A DNA stretch of 64,000 nucleotides from assembly GCA_043228905.1 (NCBI GenBank), contig JBHGNT010000014.1:10912001-10976000 (forward strand). The letters are read 5' to 3'. Position 1 is the stretch's first letter. Every line of letters begins with the position of its first letter. This stretch comes from Azolla caroliniana. Lineage: Eukaryota; Polypodiophyta. The position numbers were made by a program, and so were the translations under genes. Under the pieces are notes generated by a model. It was not told the origin of the DNA. It made no database searches and saw only the letters and a program-made list of their open reading frames with translations. Positions 32,234 through 43,027 of the stretch are shown in pieces.

Positions 32234-35200
32234 ACTGTCGACATTTCCAGAAAGACAAGGGAACTGACAGTACTGATTCGAAGAAGTCACTAGACCGAAA
32301 CGGTTCAGATTGGCGAGGACCAGACCGGAAGGGGACGACGGCGATCGCGGCAACTGAAGAAGAACTAATGCTCATCACCGAGGAGAGTGAGTTGAACCTG
32401 GCCGTCGATGAGATAACGTGGGTTGTCGATTCCGGAGCGTCGTTCCACCTTACCCAGGACCGGAAATGCTGCTCATCCTACACAACCGGTGAGCACGACT
32501 TTGTCCGGATGGGGAATGAAGGGACATGCCGAATTATCGGCATAGGAGATGTGCTATTGACGACATCAACCAGATGCAAGTTGCTGTTGAAGGATGTCTG
32601 ACATGTTCAGGAGGTTTGACTGAAGCTGATATCAGTTAGTCGGCTAGATAATGAAGGCTACACAGGTAACATCCGGAACGGTGTCATGAAGTTATGCAAA
32701 AGGAGCTTAATAGTGGCTCGAGCCCGGAAGGTCAACACATTGTACTTGATGAATGTTGGATATGCTGGGAAGAAGTGAATGTAGGATCCGACACTGCCGG
32801 TGAGTTGTGGCACAAAAGACTGTGTCACATGAGTGAGAAGGGGATGAAGAGGCTTGCCAAAGACAACCTCATTCCGGTGAAGGACGTGCAACTTAAAAAC
32901 TGCACCGACGGCCTGGCCGGAAAGCAAAACCGCACCTCCTTCCTGTCAAGACCACCGATGAGACAGAATGCACCACTGGAGCTGGTGCATACTGATGTGT
33001 GTCAGGTTGACAAGAAGTCACATGCTAGATCGTAGTACTTCGTGACGTTCATAGACGACCACCGCCAGAAGCTGTGGGTCTCACCGTTGATGAAAAAGGA
33101 CCAAGTGTTATCTGTCTTCAAGGAGCTCCGCGTGAGAGTGGAAAGAGAAACCAGCCGAAAGCTGAAGGCGGTTTGAGCAGATAACGGAGGAGAATAGCGG
33201 GGGTAGTTCGAGGAGTACTGCCGGTCAAAGGGAATTTGGCTCGAGTTTACTGTGCCGAAGACACCGGAACTAAACGAAGTGGCTGAAAGGATGAACCGGA
33301 CCATAATGGAGAGAGTCCGAAGCATGCTCGCACATGCCAAGTTACCCAAGACATTTGGGGCTAAGGCGCTGACGATGGCGACCTATGTGATAAACAGATC
33401 ACCCTTAGTACCCTTGGGCGGAGACTCACCGCAGAAAGTATGGACCGGTAAGGATGTGTCTTACTAGCATCTGAAGGTGTTCGGGTGTCTCGTATACGTG
33501 CATGTGGCGAAGGACAAGAGAGCAAAGCTGGATCCGAAATCCCACCCATGCATATTCCTTGTTTTCAGCTATGATGAGTTCGGTTACCGGGTGTGGGATC
33601 TGGTCGATAGAAAGGTGTTCCGGAGTCGAGACATAGTCTTCATGGAAGACAAGACCATTGCCAACTAGGAGTCGAAGAAGAAGGTAACGAACTCCGGATC
33701 ATCCATTGAAAACCGACTTGAGGACAAACGGACATACCCGATTGAAAACCGGATGTTAACCGGTAACTGGATGACACTCGATGAACCGGCCGGATACAGA
33801 CAGGAAACCGAACCAACCGAAGAAGAAGACGAAGAAGACACCAGAACCGGACAAGATCCCGAATCGGATTCAGATTTAGAACAAACGGAGGAACTGGCAG
33901 TCAGAAACCAAGTACGGAGATATCCTCTCCGGGAGAGAAGATCCCCCAAAGATTTCCAGATGCAGAGCATGTGTTGCTAACCGACGAGGGGGAGCCGGAA
34001 AGCTTTGAAGAAGCAAGTGGAGACACCCACAACCGCAAGTGGTTGAGTGCCATGCAAGATGAGATGGATTCCCTGCATGAGAACCACACATACAAATTGG
34101 TGGAGTTGCCGAAAGGAAAAAGGGCACTCCGGAACAAGTGGGTGTACAAGCTGAAACCGGGAGACACCAGAAATCCACCAAGGTATAATGCCCGAATCGT
34201 GGTGAAGGGCTTCCAGCAGAAGAAAGGAGTGGACTTCGATGAGATCTTTGCCCCGGTAGTAAAGATGACACCCATCTAGACGGTATTGGGCATAACGGCC
34301 AGCATGGACCTCGAGGTAGAGCAACTAGACGTCAAGATGGCATTCCTACACGGAGATCTCGAAGAAGAGATCTACATGCATCAACCGGAACGATTTGAGA
34401 AGAAAGGGAAGGAGCACCTGGTGAGCCGGTTGAAGAAGAGCCTATACGGAATGAAGCAAGCTCCCCGGCAATGGTACCGGAAGTTTGACTCCTTCATGAC
34501 CAATCAAGGGTACCACAAGACGCAGGCCGATCACTTCGTGTTTGTGAAGAAATTTGATGAGGGAGATTTCCTTATATTGCTCTTGTACGTGGATGACATG
34601 TTCATTGTCGGACGAGACCAAGTCAAGATACGGATGCTGAAGAAGGCCCTTAACCAGACCTTCTCAATGAAAGACTTGGGTCTGGCGAGACAGATACTAG
34701 GGATGCACATCATCTGGGACCGGTCAAAGAAGCAATTGTGGCTATCACAGGAAAAGTATGTGACAAAGGTGCTTCAGCAGTTTAACATGTTAAAAGCAAA
34801 ACCGGTTGGATCGACACTCCCGGCAAACTACAGATTATCCGGTAAGCAAATCCCGAAGAAAAAGGCAGAGAAGGAGGATCTGATGAAGATTCCGTATGCC
34901 TCGGTGGTTAGGAGCTTGATGTACGCAATGGTGTGTACTCAGAGTGGTGAGTTGGTTCATGAACAACCCCGGAAAAGAGCACTAGAATGCGGTAAAATGG
35001 ATACTCCGGTACATGAAGGGCACTTCGAGTATGTGCCTCCGATTCGGCTCTGGTAAACCCCTAATGGAAGGCTTTACCGATTCGGATATGTCGGTTGATA
35101 TGGACACCAGCCGGTCAACTTTTGGATATGTTATGACCTATGCAGAGGGAGCCGTTTCATGGCAATCGAGGCTACAGAAGACGGTTCCGTTGTCAACCAC

Positions 35201-35530
35201 GGAGGCGTACATGGCAGGAAATATTATGGATGAAGGACTTCATCGGAGAGCTAGGGATCCATCAAGAGGAATACCGACTCTACTACGACAGTCAAAGTGC
35301 CATCCACCTTGCAAAGAACGCTGCATACCATTCCAAAACAAAGCACATTTAGCACAAGTACCACTAAATCCGGGAGTGAGTTGAAGATCGAGAGTTCGTG
35401 CTGACGAAGATCCACATGGAGGAGAACGGGTCGGATATGCTGACCAAGGTGCGGACACCCAACAAGCTGGATGCATGCAAGAAGCAGATCGGACTTACAA
35501 GACATCTGATACAGGAGTGAAGGGGGAGAT

Positions 35531-36128
35531 TGTTGGGAAATCGGTCTCTCCGGATGGAATCCGGTGATGAATAAAGAGGACCCAGTGAGAACTGGAAAAG
35601 ATCCGGAAACCAGAGGAGACTCGGTGAGAACCGCAAGAGATCCGGAAACCGGATCAATGGACCCAATGAGAACCGCAAGAGAAGACAGATTTGTAAATAT
35701 GTCTTGAATAAGCCCATTGCAGCTATGTATTTGTAGATAGCCCTAAGTTCATATAACTATAAATATGACTTACGACAATCATCTTAGGATGTGTGATTTG
35801 TGTTGTTGTCATATTGCTATAACTGTTGTAGAGAGAGAGAGAGGGAGAGAGAGAGATACAAAACGATACTCTGTTGTAACCGCCACTATGCGAAGAAACA
35901 GAGCTCGAGGTCGTTGCCTCCAAGTCTCTGATTGTACCCCTTCTCTTCATAGTGATAGTTTGGAGTCTGTGGGCTCCCGTGGTTTTTCCCTATTAGGGTT
36001 TTCCACGTAAACATCCTGTGTCATTTTTTTCTTGTGTACTCTCCACTTCCCATTTCTGTGTTTTGATTCTTATGGAAGTGATTTACTACTCAGTTGTTGC
36101 CAAGCGATATTCCGTGCATTTCTCTTCA
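35531..36128 (+). repeat. 3' LTR of Copia C
   Basis: 598 bp, TGTTGGGAAATCGG to TTTCTCTTCA, with AACTATAAATATGAC as a TATA region near 35756. The 5' copy is about 556 bp once F is removed; the difference lies in the GAGAACCG-rich repeats of the first 160 bp. Confidence 0.93.
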
Positions 36129-36133
36129 GAACG

Positions 36134-36609
36134 CACAGTGAGAACCGGAAGAGAAGACAGATTTGTAAATATGTCTTGAATAAACCCATTGAGGCTATAT
36201 ATTTGTAAATAGCCCTAAGTTCATACAACTATAAATATGACTTACGGCAATCATCTTAGGATGTCTGATTTGTGTTGTTGTCATATTGCTATAACTATTG
36301 TACAGAGAGAGAGAGGGAGAGAGAGAGAGATACAGAACGGTACTCTGTTGTAACCATCACTGTGCTAAGACAACAGAGCTCGAGATGGTTGCCTCCGAGT
36401 CTCTGATTGTACCCCTTCCCTTCTCTTCATAGTGATATTTTGGAGTTTGTGCGCTCCCGTGGTTTTTCCCTATTAGGGTTCTCCACGTAAACATCTTGTG
36501 TCATTTTTTTCTTGTGTACTCTCCACTTCCCATTTCTGTGTTTTGATTCTTATAGAAGTGATTTACTACTTAGTTGTGGCCGAGCGATATTCCGTGCATT
36601 TCTCTTCAG
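36134..36609 (+). repeat. Truncated extra LTR copy after Copia C
   Basis: From AGAACCGGAAGAGAAGACAG onward this matches the last ~470 bp of the Copia C 3' LTR and also ends TTTCTCTTCA, followed again by GAACGCACA. It lacks the LTR start. It looks like a tandem duplication of the LTR 3' part together with about 12 bp of flank. Confidence 0.85.
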
Positions 36610-37262
36610 AACGCACAATGACAACAACTGAGAGTACAATGGCGGTAGTGGAGAAGGAGTGAACTCCCTCAAATCTAAGAGTGGCAGCAATACACGACCA
36701 AACAATAGTGGCAACTAAGTGTAGAATGATGGCAATGGATGAGTGAACTCTGTCAAATCGAAAAGTGGTAGCAATCCAAGACCGGTCACCGAATAGTAGC
36801 AGCAACTAAGGGTAGAATGATGGCAATGGAGGAGTGAATTCTGTCAAATCGAAAAGTGGTAGCAATCCAAGACCAGTCACCGAATAGTAGCGGCAATTGT
36901 GGGTAGAATGATGGCAATGGAGGAGTGAATTCTGTCAAATCAAACAATGGTAGATGATGCTTGGAACGCATAGTGATGGCAACTGAGAGTAGAATGGAGG
37001 CAATGGAGAAGGAGTTAACTCCATTGGATCGAAAAGTGGCAGCAATATACGACCTTCACAGTAGCGGCAACTGAGTGTACAATGGCGGCAATGGAGGAGT
37101 GAACTTGGCAGATGATGCTTGGACTGAACAATTGCGGCAAGTGAGTGCGGAATGTTGGCAATGGAGGAGTGAACTCCGTTGGATCGAACAGTGGTAGATG
37201 ATACTTGGACCACACAGTGCCGGTAATTGAATGAATGGTGGCAATGGAGGAATGGACTCAAT
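36610..37262. repeat. Tandem array, ~84-bp unit (right block)
   Basis: It continues the array seen at 26580-27125, with units containing GATGGCAATGGAGGAGTGAA and TCAAATCGAAAAGTGG. Later units are more diverged and shorter. Copia C inserted in the middle of this array. Confidence 0.86.
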
Positions 37263-37570
37263 AGGGTTTAGCAACAGTGGTAGTAATCTAAGCTAGAATA
37301 CTCAACCAAAGATGGCCCACGTGATGTGGCAAACGATCATGCATAATGGACTTAGGAATTCGGTATATAATTTATGGTGCACATATCAATTTATGTTGCA
37401 CGTTTATGTTGCACATTTATGGTGCTCATTTGTATAATTAAAACTCTCTACTATTTTCAATGGTAGCTTTTTGCATAGCTAGTTTATCAATGGTAGCTCT
37501 TTGCAAAAATGACTATTTATCAATCTTAGCTTTTTCCATAGCTAATTGTTTCCACTCCCATGCTTTCACC
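37263..37570. other. Unassigned AT-rich spacer
   Basis: It contains short repeats such as TTATGTTGCAC and AATGGTAGCTTTTTGC but no ORF, terminal repeat or RNA motif that I can support. Confidence 0.5.
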
Positions 37571-38616
37571 CTACGAATAGAAGCAAGACCCCCGACAATG
37601 GTACCGGAAGCTTGACTCCTTCATGACCGACCAAGGGTACCACAAGACGCAAGCTGACCACTCTGTGTTTGTGAAGAAATTTGATGGAATAGATTTTTTG
37701 ATATTGCTCCTGTATGTGGACGACATGTTGATCGTCGGACGATACCAAGTCAAGATACGAATGCGGAAGAAGGCCCTCAACCGGACCTTCTCAATGAAAT
37801 ACTTGGGTCCGGCAAGACAGATTTTAGGGATGCACATCATCCGGGACTGGCCGAAAAAGTTGTTGTGGTTGTCACAGGAGAAGTACGTGACAAAGATGCT
37901 TCAACAGTTCAACATGTCGGAGGCGAAACCGATCCGATTGAAACTTCCGGCAAATAGCAAGTTTTCCAGAAAGTACAGCCTGAAGACAAAGCTAGAGAAA
38001 TCGGATATGACGAAGATACCTTATGCCTCTGTCGTCGGAAGTCTAATGTATGCAATGGTGTCAGAGTAGTCGGCCGGTTCATGAGCCATCCGGGAAGAGA
38101 GCACTGGAACATGGTCAAGTGGATACTCCGATATCTAAAAGCCACCTCAAGTATGTGCCTCCGGTTTGGCTCCTGTTAACCCCAACTCGACGGATTCATG
38201 GATTCGGATATGTCGGCTAATGCGGATACTAGCTGGTCTGTAGAAGTCCATTGCACTGTTGACAATGGAAGCGGAGTACATGGCAGTTGTGGATGCCAGC
38301 AAGGAGATAATCTAGATGAAGGACTTCTTCGGAGAGGTAGGGATCCGACAGGAGGAATACCAACTATACTACGACAGTCAAAGTGTCATCCACCTTGCGA
38401 AGAATATGGCCTACCATTCCCGGACAAAGCACATCCAACGGAGGTATCACTGAATCTGAGATAGAGTAGAAGATCAAGAATTCGTGCTTACAAAGATCCA
38501 CACCAAGGAGAACGGATTGGATATGCTAACCAAGGTTCTTTCAATCGACAAGCTAGACGCGTGCCGAAGACGGATCGGGTTAACGAGAAATCCCATGCCG
38601 AAGTGAAGAGGAAGTT
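37571..38616 (+). pseudogene. RT/RNase H fragment of Copia E
   Basis: RT residues run from QWYRKLDSF through LLLYVDDMLIVGR to VGSLMYAMV, where a TAG follows at 38067-38069. RNase H continues in broken frames (FMDSDMSANADTSW; YDSQSVIHLAK-like) up to the LTR. It resembles the corresponding parts of C and D. Confidence 0.85.
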
Positions 38617-39152
38617 TGTTGGGAACTCGGTCCCTCCGAATGGGATCCGGATGAGAACCGAAGGAGCCAGATGAAGGAACCGGACCCAGAAGGGTTCTCG
38701 ATGAGACCTAGAAACTAGATCGAGTAAATCCGGATGGCTCCGATGCAAACCGGATCGAAGAACATATGTGTAAAATGTTTCATAGTGAGCCCATTGAGGC
38801 TATATTTGTAAATATCCCTAAAGTCATATAAGTATAAATATGACTTGGGGAATCACATTATGTGCGATGAGAGTTGTTGATAGAGTGTGTACATAGTGAG
38901 AGAGAGACACACACACACACACAGAACGATTTCTGTTGTTACTGTCGGTTGGCAAAGACATAGAGCTCGAGGTCGTTGCCTCTAAGTCTCACATTGTATT
39001 CCTCCCCTCATAGTGATAGTTGGAGTCCGTGGGCTCCCATGGTTTTTCCCATTTAGGGTTTCCATGTAAACATATGGTGTCATCTCTGTGTTAGTTTGTT
39101 TTCTTCCATTCGTTGTTTAAGACTCGGTTGTGGCCAAGCGCTATTTTCCACA
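38617..39152 (+). repeat. 3' LTR of Copia E
   Basis: It starts TGTTGGGAACTCGGTCC. It has AGTATAAATATGAC near 38835, a GA/CA microsatellite near 38900, the conserved block GGTCGTTGCCTC and an end near TTTTCCACA. The right boundary is approximate because no partner LTR is visible. Confidence 0.75.
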
Positions 39153-39476
39153 CAAGAGATCGATGTCCGATTCAATCTTCTATCCTTTGGCAAACAAGTC
39201 GGTGTTGACGTCGTTGGTGTTGAGGATTAAAATCCTCCCATCCCGGCGCACTTACGCGATGATCAGGACCTCTTCTCCAATGAAGCACCCGAGGTGTGTA
39301 AACCGCATCTGCATTCCCTGGTCAACAATCTTCCCGACCGAGACCAGGTTCTTTGTGATTTTCGGGACGTGAAGCATGTTTGTAAGCTTCCTTTATTGTC
39401 CAACATGACTCAAGGGGACTTCTCCGACATGCACTATCTGGTGAGGGGTGTCATCTCCAATTTCAACAACTCTTAG
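39153..39476 (-). pseudogene. Copia protease-region fragment
   Basis: Minus-strand reading gives IVHVGEVPLSHVGQ, LTNMLHVPKITKNLVSVG and QGMQMRF, the segment after the Copia protease active site. Stops occur. It is similar to the 41740-41864 end of the next Copia remnant but lies in the wrong order to be the same intact element. Confidence 0.65.
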
Positions 39477-40619
39477 AATACATAGTTCACGGGAGAGATA
39501 GAGAGAGCAGAATAGCATAAACTCAATTCAAAATAATAACACTCTGTACATATAATGTGCTCAGTGAGCACTTTTATACAACTCCTTAAAAGGACTGACA
39601 GAACTACCAACAGGAACTTTAATTCTCATACGAGCGACTAACACAGACTCCCAAAAATATCCCTACATACTAGGCTAGATTCATAGGCCTCTAATGGCCT
39701 ACCGGTTACAATCTGATCCAGCTCCTTGTTCCGGACACCGATCTAGTTCTTCGTTCAGGACACCGATCTGGCTCAGGTTGACCTTGTCCACCCAAAACCC
39801 GCAAATAATGTGAGACATCCTTTCCATCGAATTCCCGTTCCGTTGCACGAGCCAGTCTACTGTTGTCGCAACCTCCAACATCGCACGTTGCTCCTGCAAC
39901 ATCCGCTCGAACATTGTCATCATGTTGCTCGCCTCTTGCCGATTCTCCATCTCCTTGCCACCCTTCTTCACGTCAAGTTCACCAAATGTGTCATGCCTTT
40001 TGGTGCCGGATCGTTGCGTGAGTCGGGTGGAAACCGCGGAGCTTTTGGACTAGGAGGAGGAGAAGTTTAAACTAGTAAGAATATGAAAGAGAAAGATAGG
40101 AATCTCGTGAATTTCACGAGTATAGTGTATTAGAAGAATTAGTATTTAGAATTCAAGAAATCAACCCAAAATTTTCAATAGATTGTAAGAGAGAACGAAG
40201 ACATGTGAATCTACACGAGTTTTATATTAAACAATGTTTAGACCATAATAAGCACCCAAATTTTGCTCTCTCCCCCTTATATAGTGATGGGAGAGACTAA
40301 GTATAGTTTACCACATGGTAATCATCATGCTTTTTCTAAAGTGTTCATACACACTAGATGTGCATGAATCGCTTTTTCTTCTAATAATAGTGTTCATGCA
40401 CACATGAGATGTGCATGAATAGCGTTTTCACTCATGTGTTTCTTCTAACTAAAGTTTTATACACTCTACACGTGTAAAAGTAGCTTTTCCTAAATTTTAC
40501 TCATCATGAGTTGGTACAATGGTAAAGTTTGAGTTTGTTTACATGGAGGTACAAGGTTCGAATTTTTCCCTATGCATGTAATGTATTTTTTTAGTATTTT
40601 CTTCTATTTCTTTATTTTA
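39477..40619 (-). other. Degenerate retroelement spacer with LTR-like TATA blocks
   Basis: Minus-strand TATA-like sites TGTATAAAAGTGCTC (near 39572) and CTATATAAGGGGGAG (near 40278) suggest two decayed LTRs. Between them (39699-40060) a minus-strand reading has MENRQEASNMMTMFERMLQE, perhaps a Gag remnant. An imperfect ~60-bp duplication with GTGTTCATRCACAC lies at 40340-40440. I cannot assign a family. Confidence 0.4.
40511..40580 (+). other. Possible SINE/tRNA-derived fragment
   Basis: TTGGTACAATGGTAAAG (A-box-like, 40511) and AGGTTCGAATTTTT (B-box-like, from about 40554) are spaced about 30 nt apart, as in plant tRNA-derived SINEs. No poly(A)/T tail or target duplication was identified. 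Low confidence. Confidence 0.35.
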
Positions 40620-41864
40620 TTGAATTGTACGAAGTACAATACGACACCGTCTCCTTGGTTCCTTGCACGGGGAGTGCACGACTGAGTCTCCACTACTCGT
40701 CGGCTCATCATCTGACTTGTCGTTCTGACTCAGTCCCTCATTCGGCCCACTTAGTCAGAATGAGATTGGACTCTCCTCCAAAGTACCAATATCCTCTTCT
40801 TCATCCTGAATCACATCGGGCTCACTAGCCTCATCCTTAGGGATTAGGTGGTCGAAGTTGTCGGGGGACGGACTCGGAAGAGCATACCAAGACACCGATT
40901 CGTTGAACACAACATCTCCGCTCACTTGAACTTATTTGGTTCGGGGGCTATAACACTTACATTGCTTCTGTTCCTGTTAGTAGGCGACCAGTATACACTT
41001 TTCGGACTTCACGTCTAGCTTCTTCTGCTTCTCATCTGGCACATGCACATAGGCAATGTTGTCGAATACCCTCTGGTGTTATAAGTTCAGCTTTCGCCCA
41101 AAATACAACTCGTGTACCGACACCTTTTCTCCAATCCAATTTTTTATGTAGACCGCGGTCCGAACCGCTTCAACCTAGTAAAACTTGGGCATGCTCTTGT
41201 CCTCCAACATTTCCCGTGTTGCTTCCACAACCGACTAAATCTTGCTTTCGGCTACATTGTTCTGTTCTGGCATATATCTACAATTGAAGTCCCGCCGAAT
41301 TCCCAACTACTGTAGATAACAGTTGAACTAGCCGGAAAAGTATTCTTTTCCTTCATATGACCCTTGATGTTCTGGTTTGTTTCCCTTTCGACGAGACATT
41401 TTAGGTTTCTGAAACAGTCGAAGACTTCACTCTTCATTTCTATCAGATAAATCCATGTGTGTCGATTGTAGTCATCGATGAAGGAGCTGAAATATCGACT
41501 CCTGCCTAACCTCAGATTCTGTGTCGGTACCCATACATCCGAATGTATCGAGTCAAGCATGTTCCATCTCCGGTTTCTCTCATTGGGGAATGGAAGTCGG
41601 TGTTGCTTCCCTAGCTGGCAGACTTTACAAATTTGGGCCTTCCGGCCACTAAATTGCAGCAAGCCAAACAGAACATGTTTTGACTGCAACTCTTGAAGCC
41701 TTTGGTAGTTGACGTGGCTGATCCACTTGTACCATAATTCGTTATCCAACTCGAATTTTTATCCCTTCACAAACAGTGTTGTTCCAATGTTGTTGGTGTC
41801 GAGGATGAACATCCTCCCTTCCCGGCACCCTTGCGCAATGATTTGGCCCTCTTCCTCGTTGAAG
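40620..41864 (-). pseudogene. Decayed Copia integrase remnant
   Basis: On minus, from 41864 down: the end of the protease region, the GAG-pre-integrase segment ELWYKWISHVNYQRLQEL, KVCQLGKQHRLPF, the integrase core LDSIHSDVWVPTQ and FSSFIDDYNRHTWIY, then a frameshifted C-terminal part (EATREMLEDKSMPKF, IGEKVSVHELYFGRK) and an acidic linker to about 40650. RT is missing. It belongs to a TNT1/SIRE-like Copia different from A, C and D. Confidence 0.8.
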
Positions 41865-42208
41865 TGTCAAGAATAGTACTAAAACAAAGAGAGAATTAGT
41901 ACTAGAGAAGGGAAGTATATTAGAACTAAGAGGACAGACTACGTAAGACTCACGAGAGAGAGATAACAAAGGCAAGAGAGAGAGAGAGGATGATGATAAC
42001 AAATGATATATTATGTGAAGAGTAAGTACAAAATAGCTATGAGGCTTAAGGCTGGCGTTGAACCAATTTGGTTCGAAATAATGCCTTGTGCCTCTTTTTA
42101 TAGCGTTCTCAGGAATAGCCCTGAAGCTTCTAGAATGTTCCAGAGAAATCTGGAATATACAATAATTTTCTATAGTAAAACTTAAATGAAAATAATATCC
42201 TACGTATT

Positions 42209-42998
42209 TTTTGGGAGACAGGTCCCTCCGGATGGGAAGGGAGAAGAACAGTGCTGATGAGCAAACTCAGCCGAGGTTGATAGACCGAGGTCGAAACCGA
42301 ATGGCGCAGATCCGGTGAGAACCGGATGAGGAGTACCCGCCTACGGAGAGCCGAATGGTGCAGACCCGGTGAGAACCGGATGAGGAGAACCCGACTACGG
42401 AGAACCGGATGGCGCAAACCCGGTGAGAACCGGATGAGGAGTACCCGGCTACGGAGAGCCGGATGGTGCAGACCCAGTGAGAACCAGATGAGGAGAACCC
42501 GGCTACGGAGAGCCAGATGGTGCAGACCCGGTGAGAACCGGATGAAGAGACATATTCATAAATATGTTTTTTGAGAGTTCATTGTGGCTATATTTGTAAA
42601 TAGCCGAAAAGTCATATTAGTATAAATATGACTTAGGGCAAACTTTTAGAGTGTGTTGTCATTCTTGTTGTTACAAGGAGAGAGAGAGCGCGTAACTGTG
42701 TACAAAGAGAGAGAGAGAGAAAGAGGTCGTTGTCTCTGCTGTAACCGCCGCCTGTGGCGAAGATCGTGAGCGCGAGGTCGTTGCTTCCGTGAGTTCACTG
42801 TTGTAATTATTGTGACGTAGTGATAGTTAGCAGTCCGTGGACTGCCGTGGTTTTTCCCTCTCAGGGTTTTCCACGTTTAATATCCTGTGTACTCTTCTCT
42901 CCATTGTGTCGTGTTTTTTTTATTTGCCGTTTTCTGTGCATGATTCAAAGCTCGGTTATGGCCGAGCGTTGCGTATAGGGGACGTTTAGTTCCCTTCA
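42209..42998 (+). repeat. 5' LTR of Copia D
   Basis: 790 bp with four 54-bp repeat units (42328-42543), AGTATAAATATGAC near 42619 and a GA tract near 42700. It starts TTTTGGGAGACAGG instead of TGTTGGGAGACAGG. Confidence 0.93.
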
Positions 42999-43027
42999 AG
43001 TGGTATCAGAGCGAAACGATACAGAAA

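Larger units (their letters stand above)
30907..35520 (+). pseudogene. Gag-Pol polyprotein of Copia C
   Basis: Gag starts MEESFGGMFKLTGSSYSMW at 30907 and is open to about 31468 except for TAGs near 31157, 31327 and 31418. After the insertion coding resumes near 32236 just past the zinc knuckle, which is lost. Protease has WVVDSGASFHLT. Integrase has HKRLCHMSEKGM and VHTDVCQ, with TAGs at 33194-33196 and 33204-33206. RT keeps YVDDM near 34590. RNase H is shortened near 35205. It is heavily decayed compared with A and D. Confidence 0.88.
27126..36128 (+). mobile_element. Ty1/Copia element C, carrying two secondary insertions
   Basis: The 5' LTR is 27126-27433 plus 30630-30877, interrupted by F. 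The 3' LTR is 35531-36128. The target duplication GAACG occupies 27121-27125 and 36129-36133. A degenerate iMet primer site TGGTATCACAGC is at 30881-30892, and a polypurine tract AAGGGGGAGA precedes the 3' LTR. It belongs to the same broad family as A and D but with different LTR U3 repeats. Many stops and a 0.77-kb insertion in gag show it is dead. Confidence 0.93.
37571..39152 (+). mobile_element. 5'-truncated Ty1/Copia fragment E
   Basis: It begins inside RT (QWYRKLDSFMTDQGYHKTQ), keeps YVDDM and DRTFS-like connections, runs through a decayed RNase H (stops from 38069 on) and ends with a polypurine-like GAAGAGGAAG and a 3' LTR. It is related to A, C and D, with its own LTR type. Everything 5' of RT is absent, and the left junction abuts non-element sequence. 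Confidence 0.88.
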
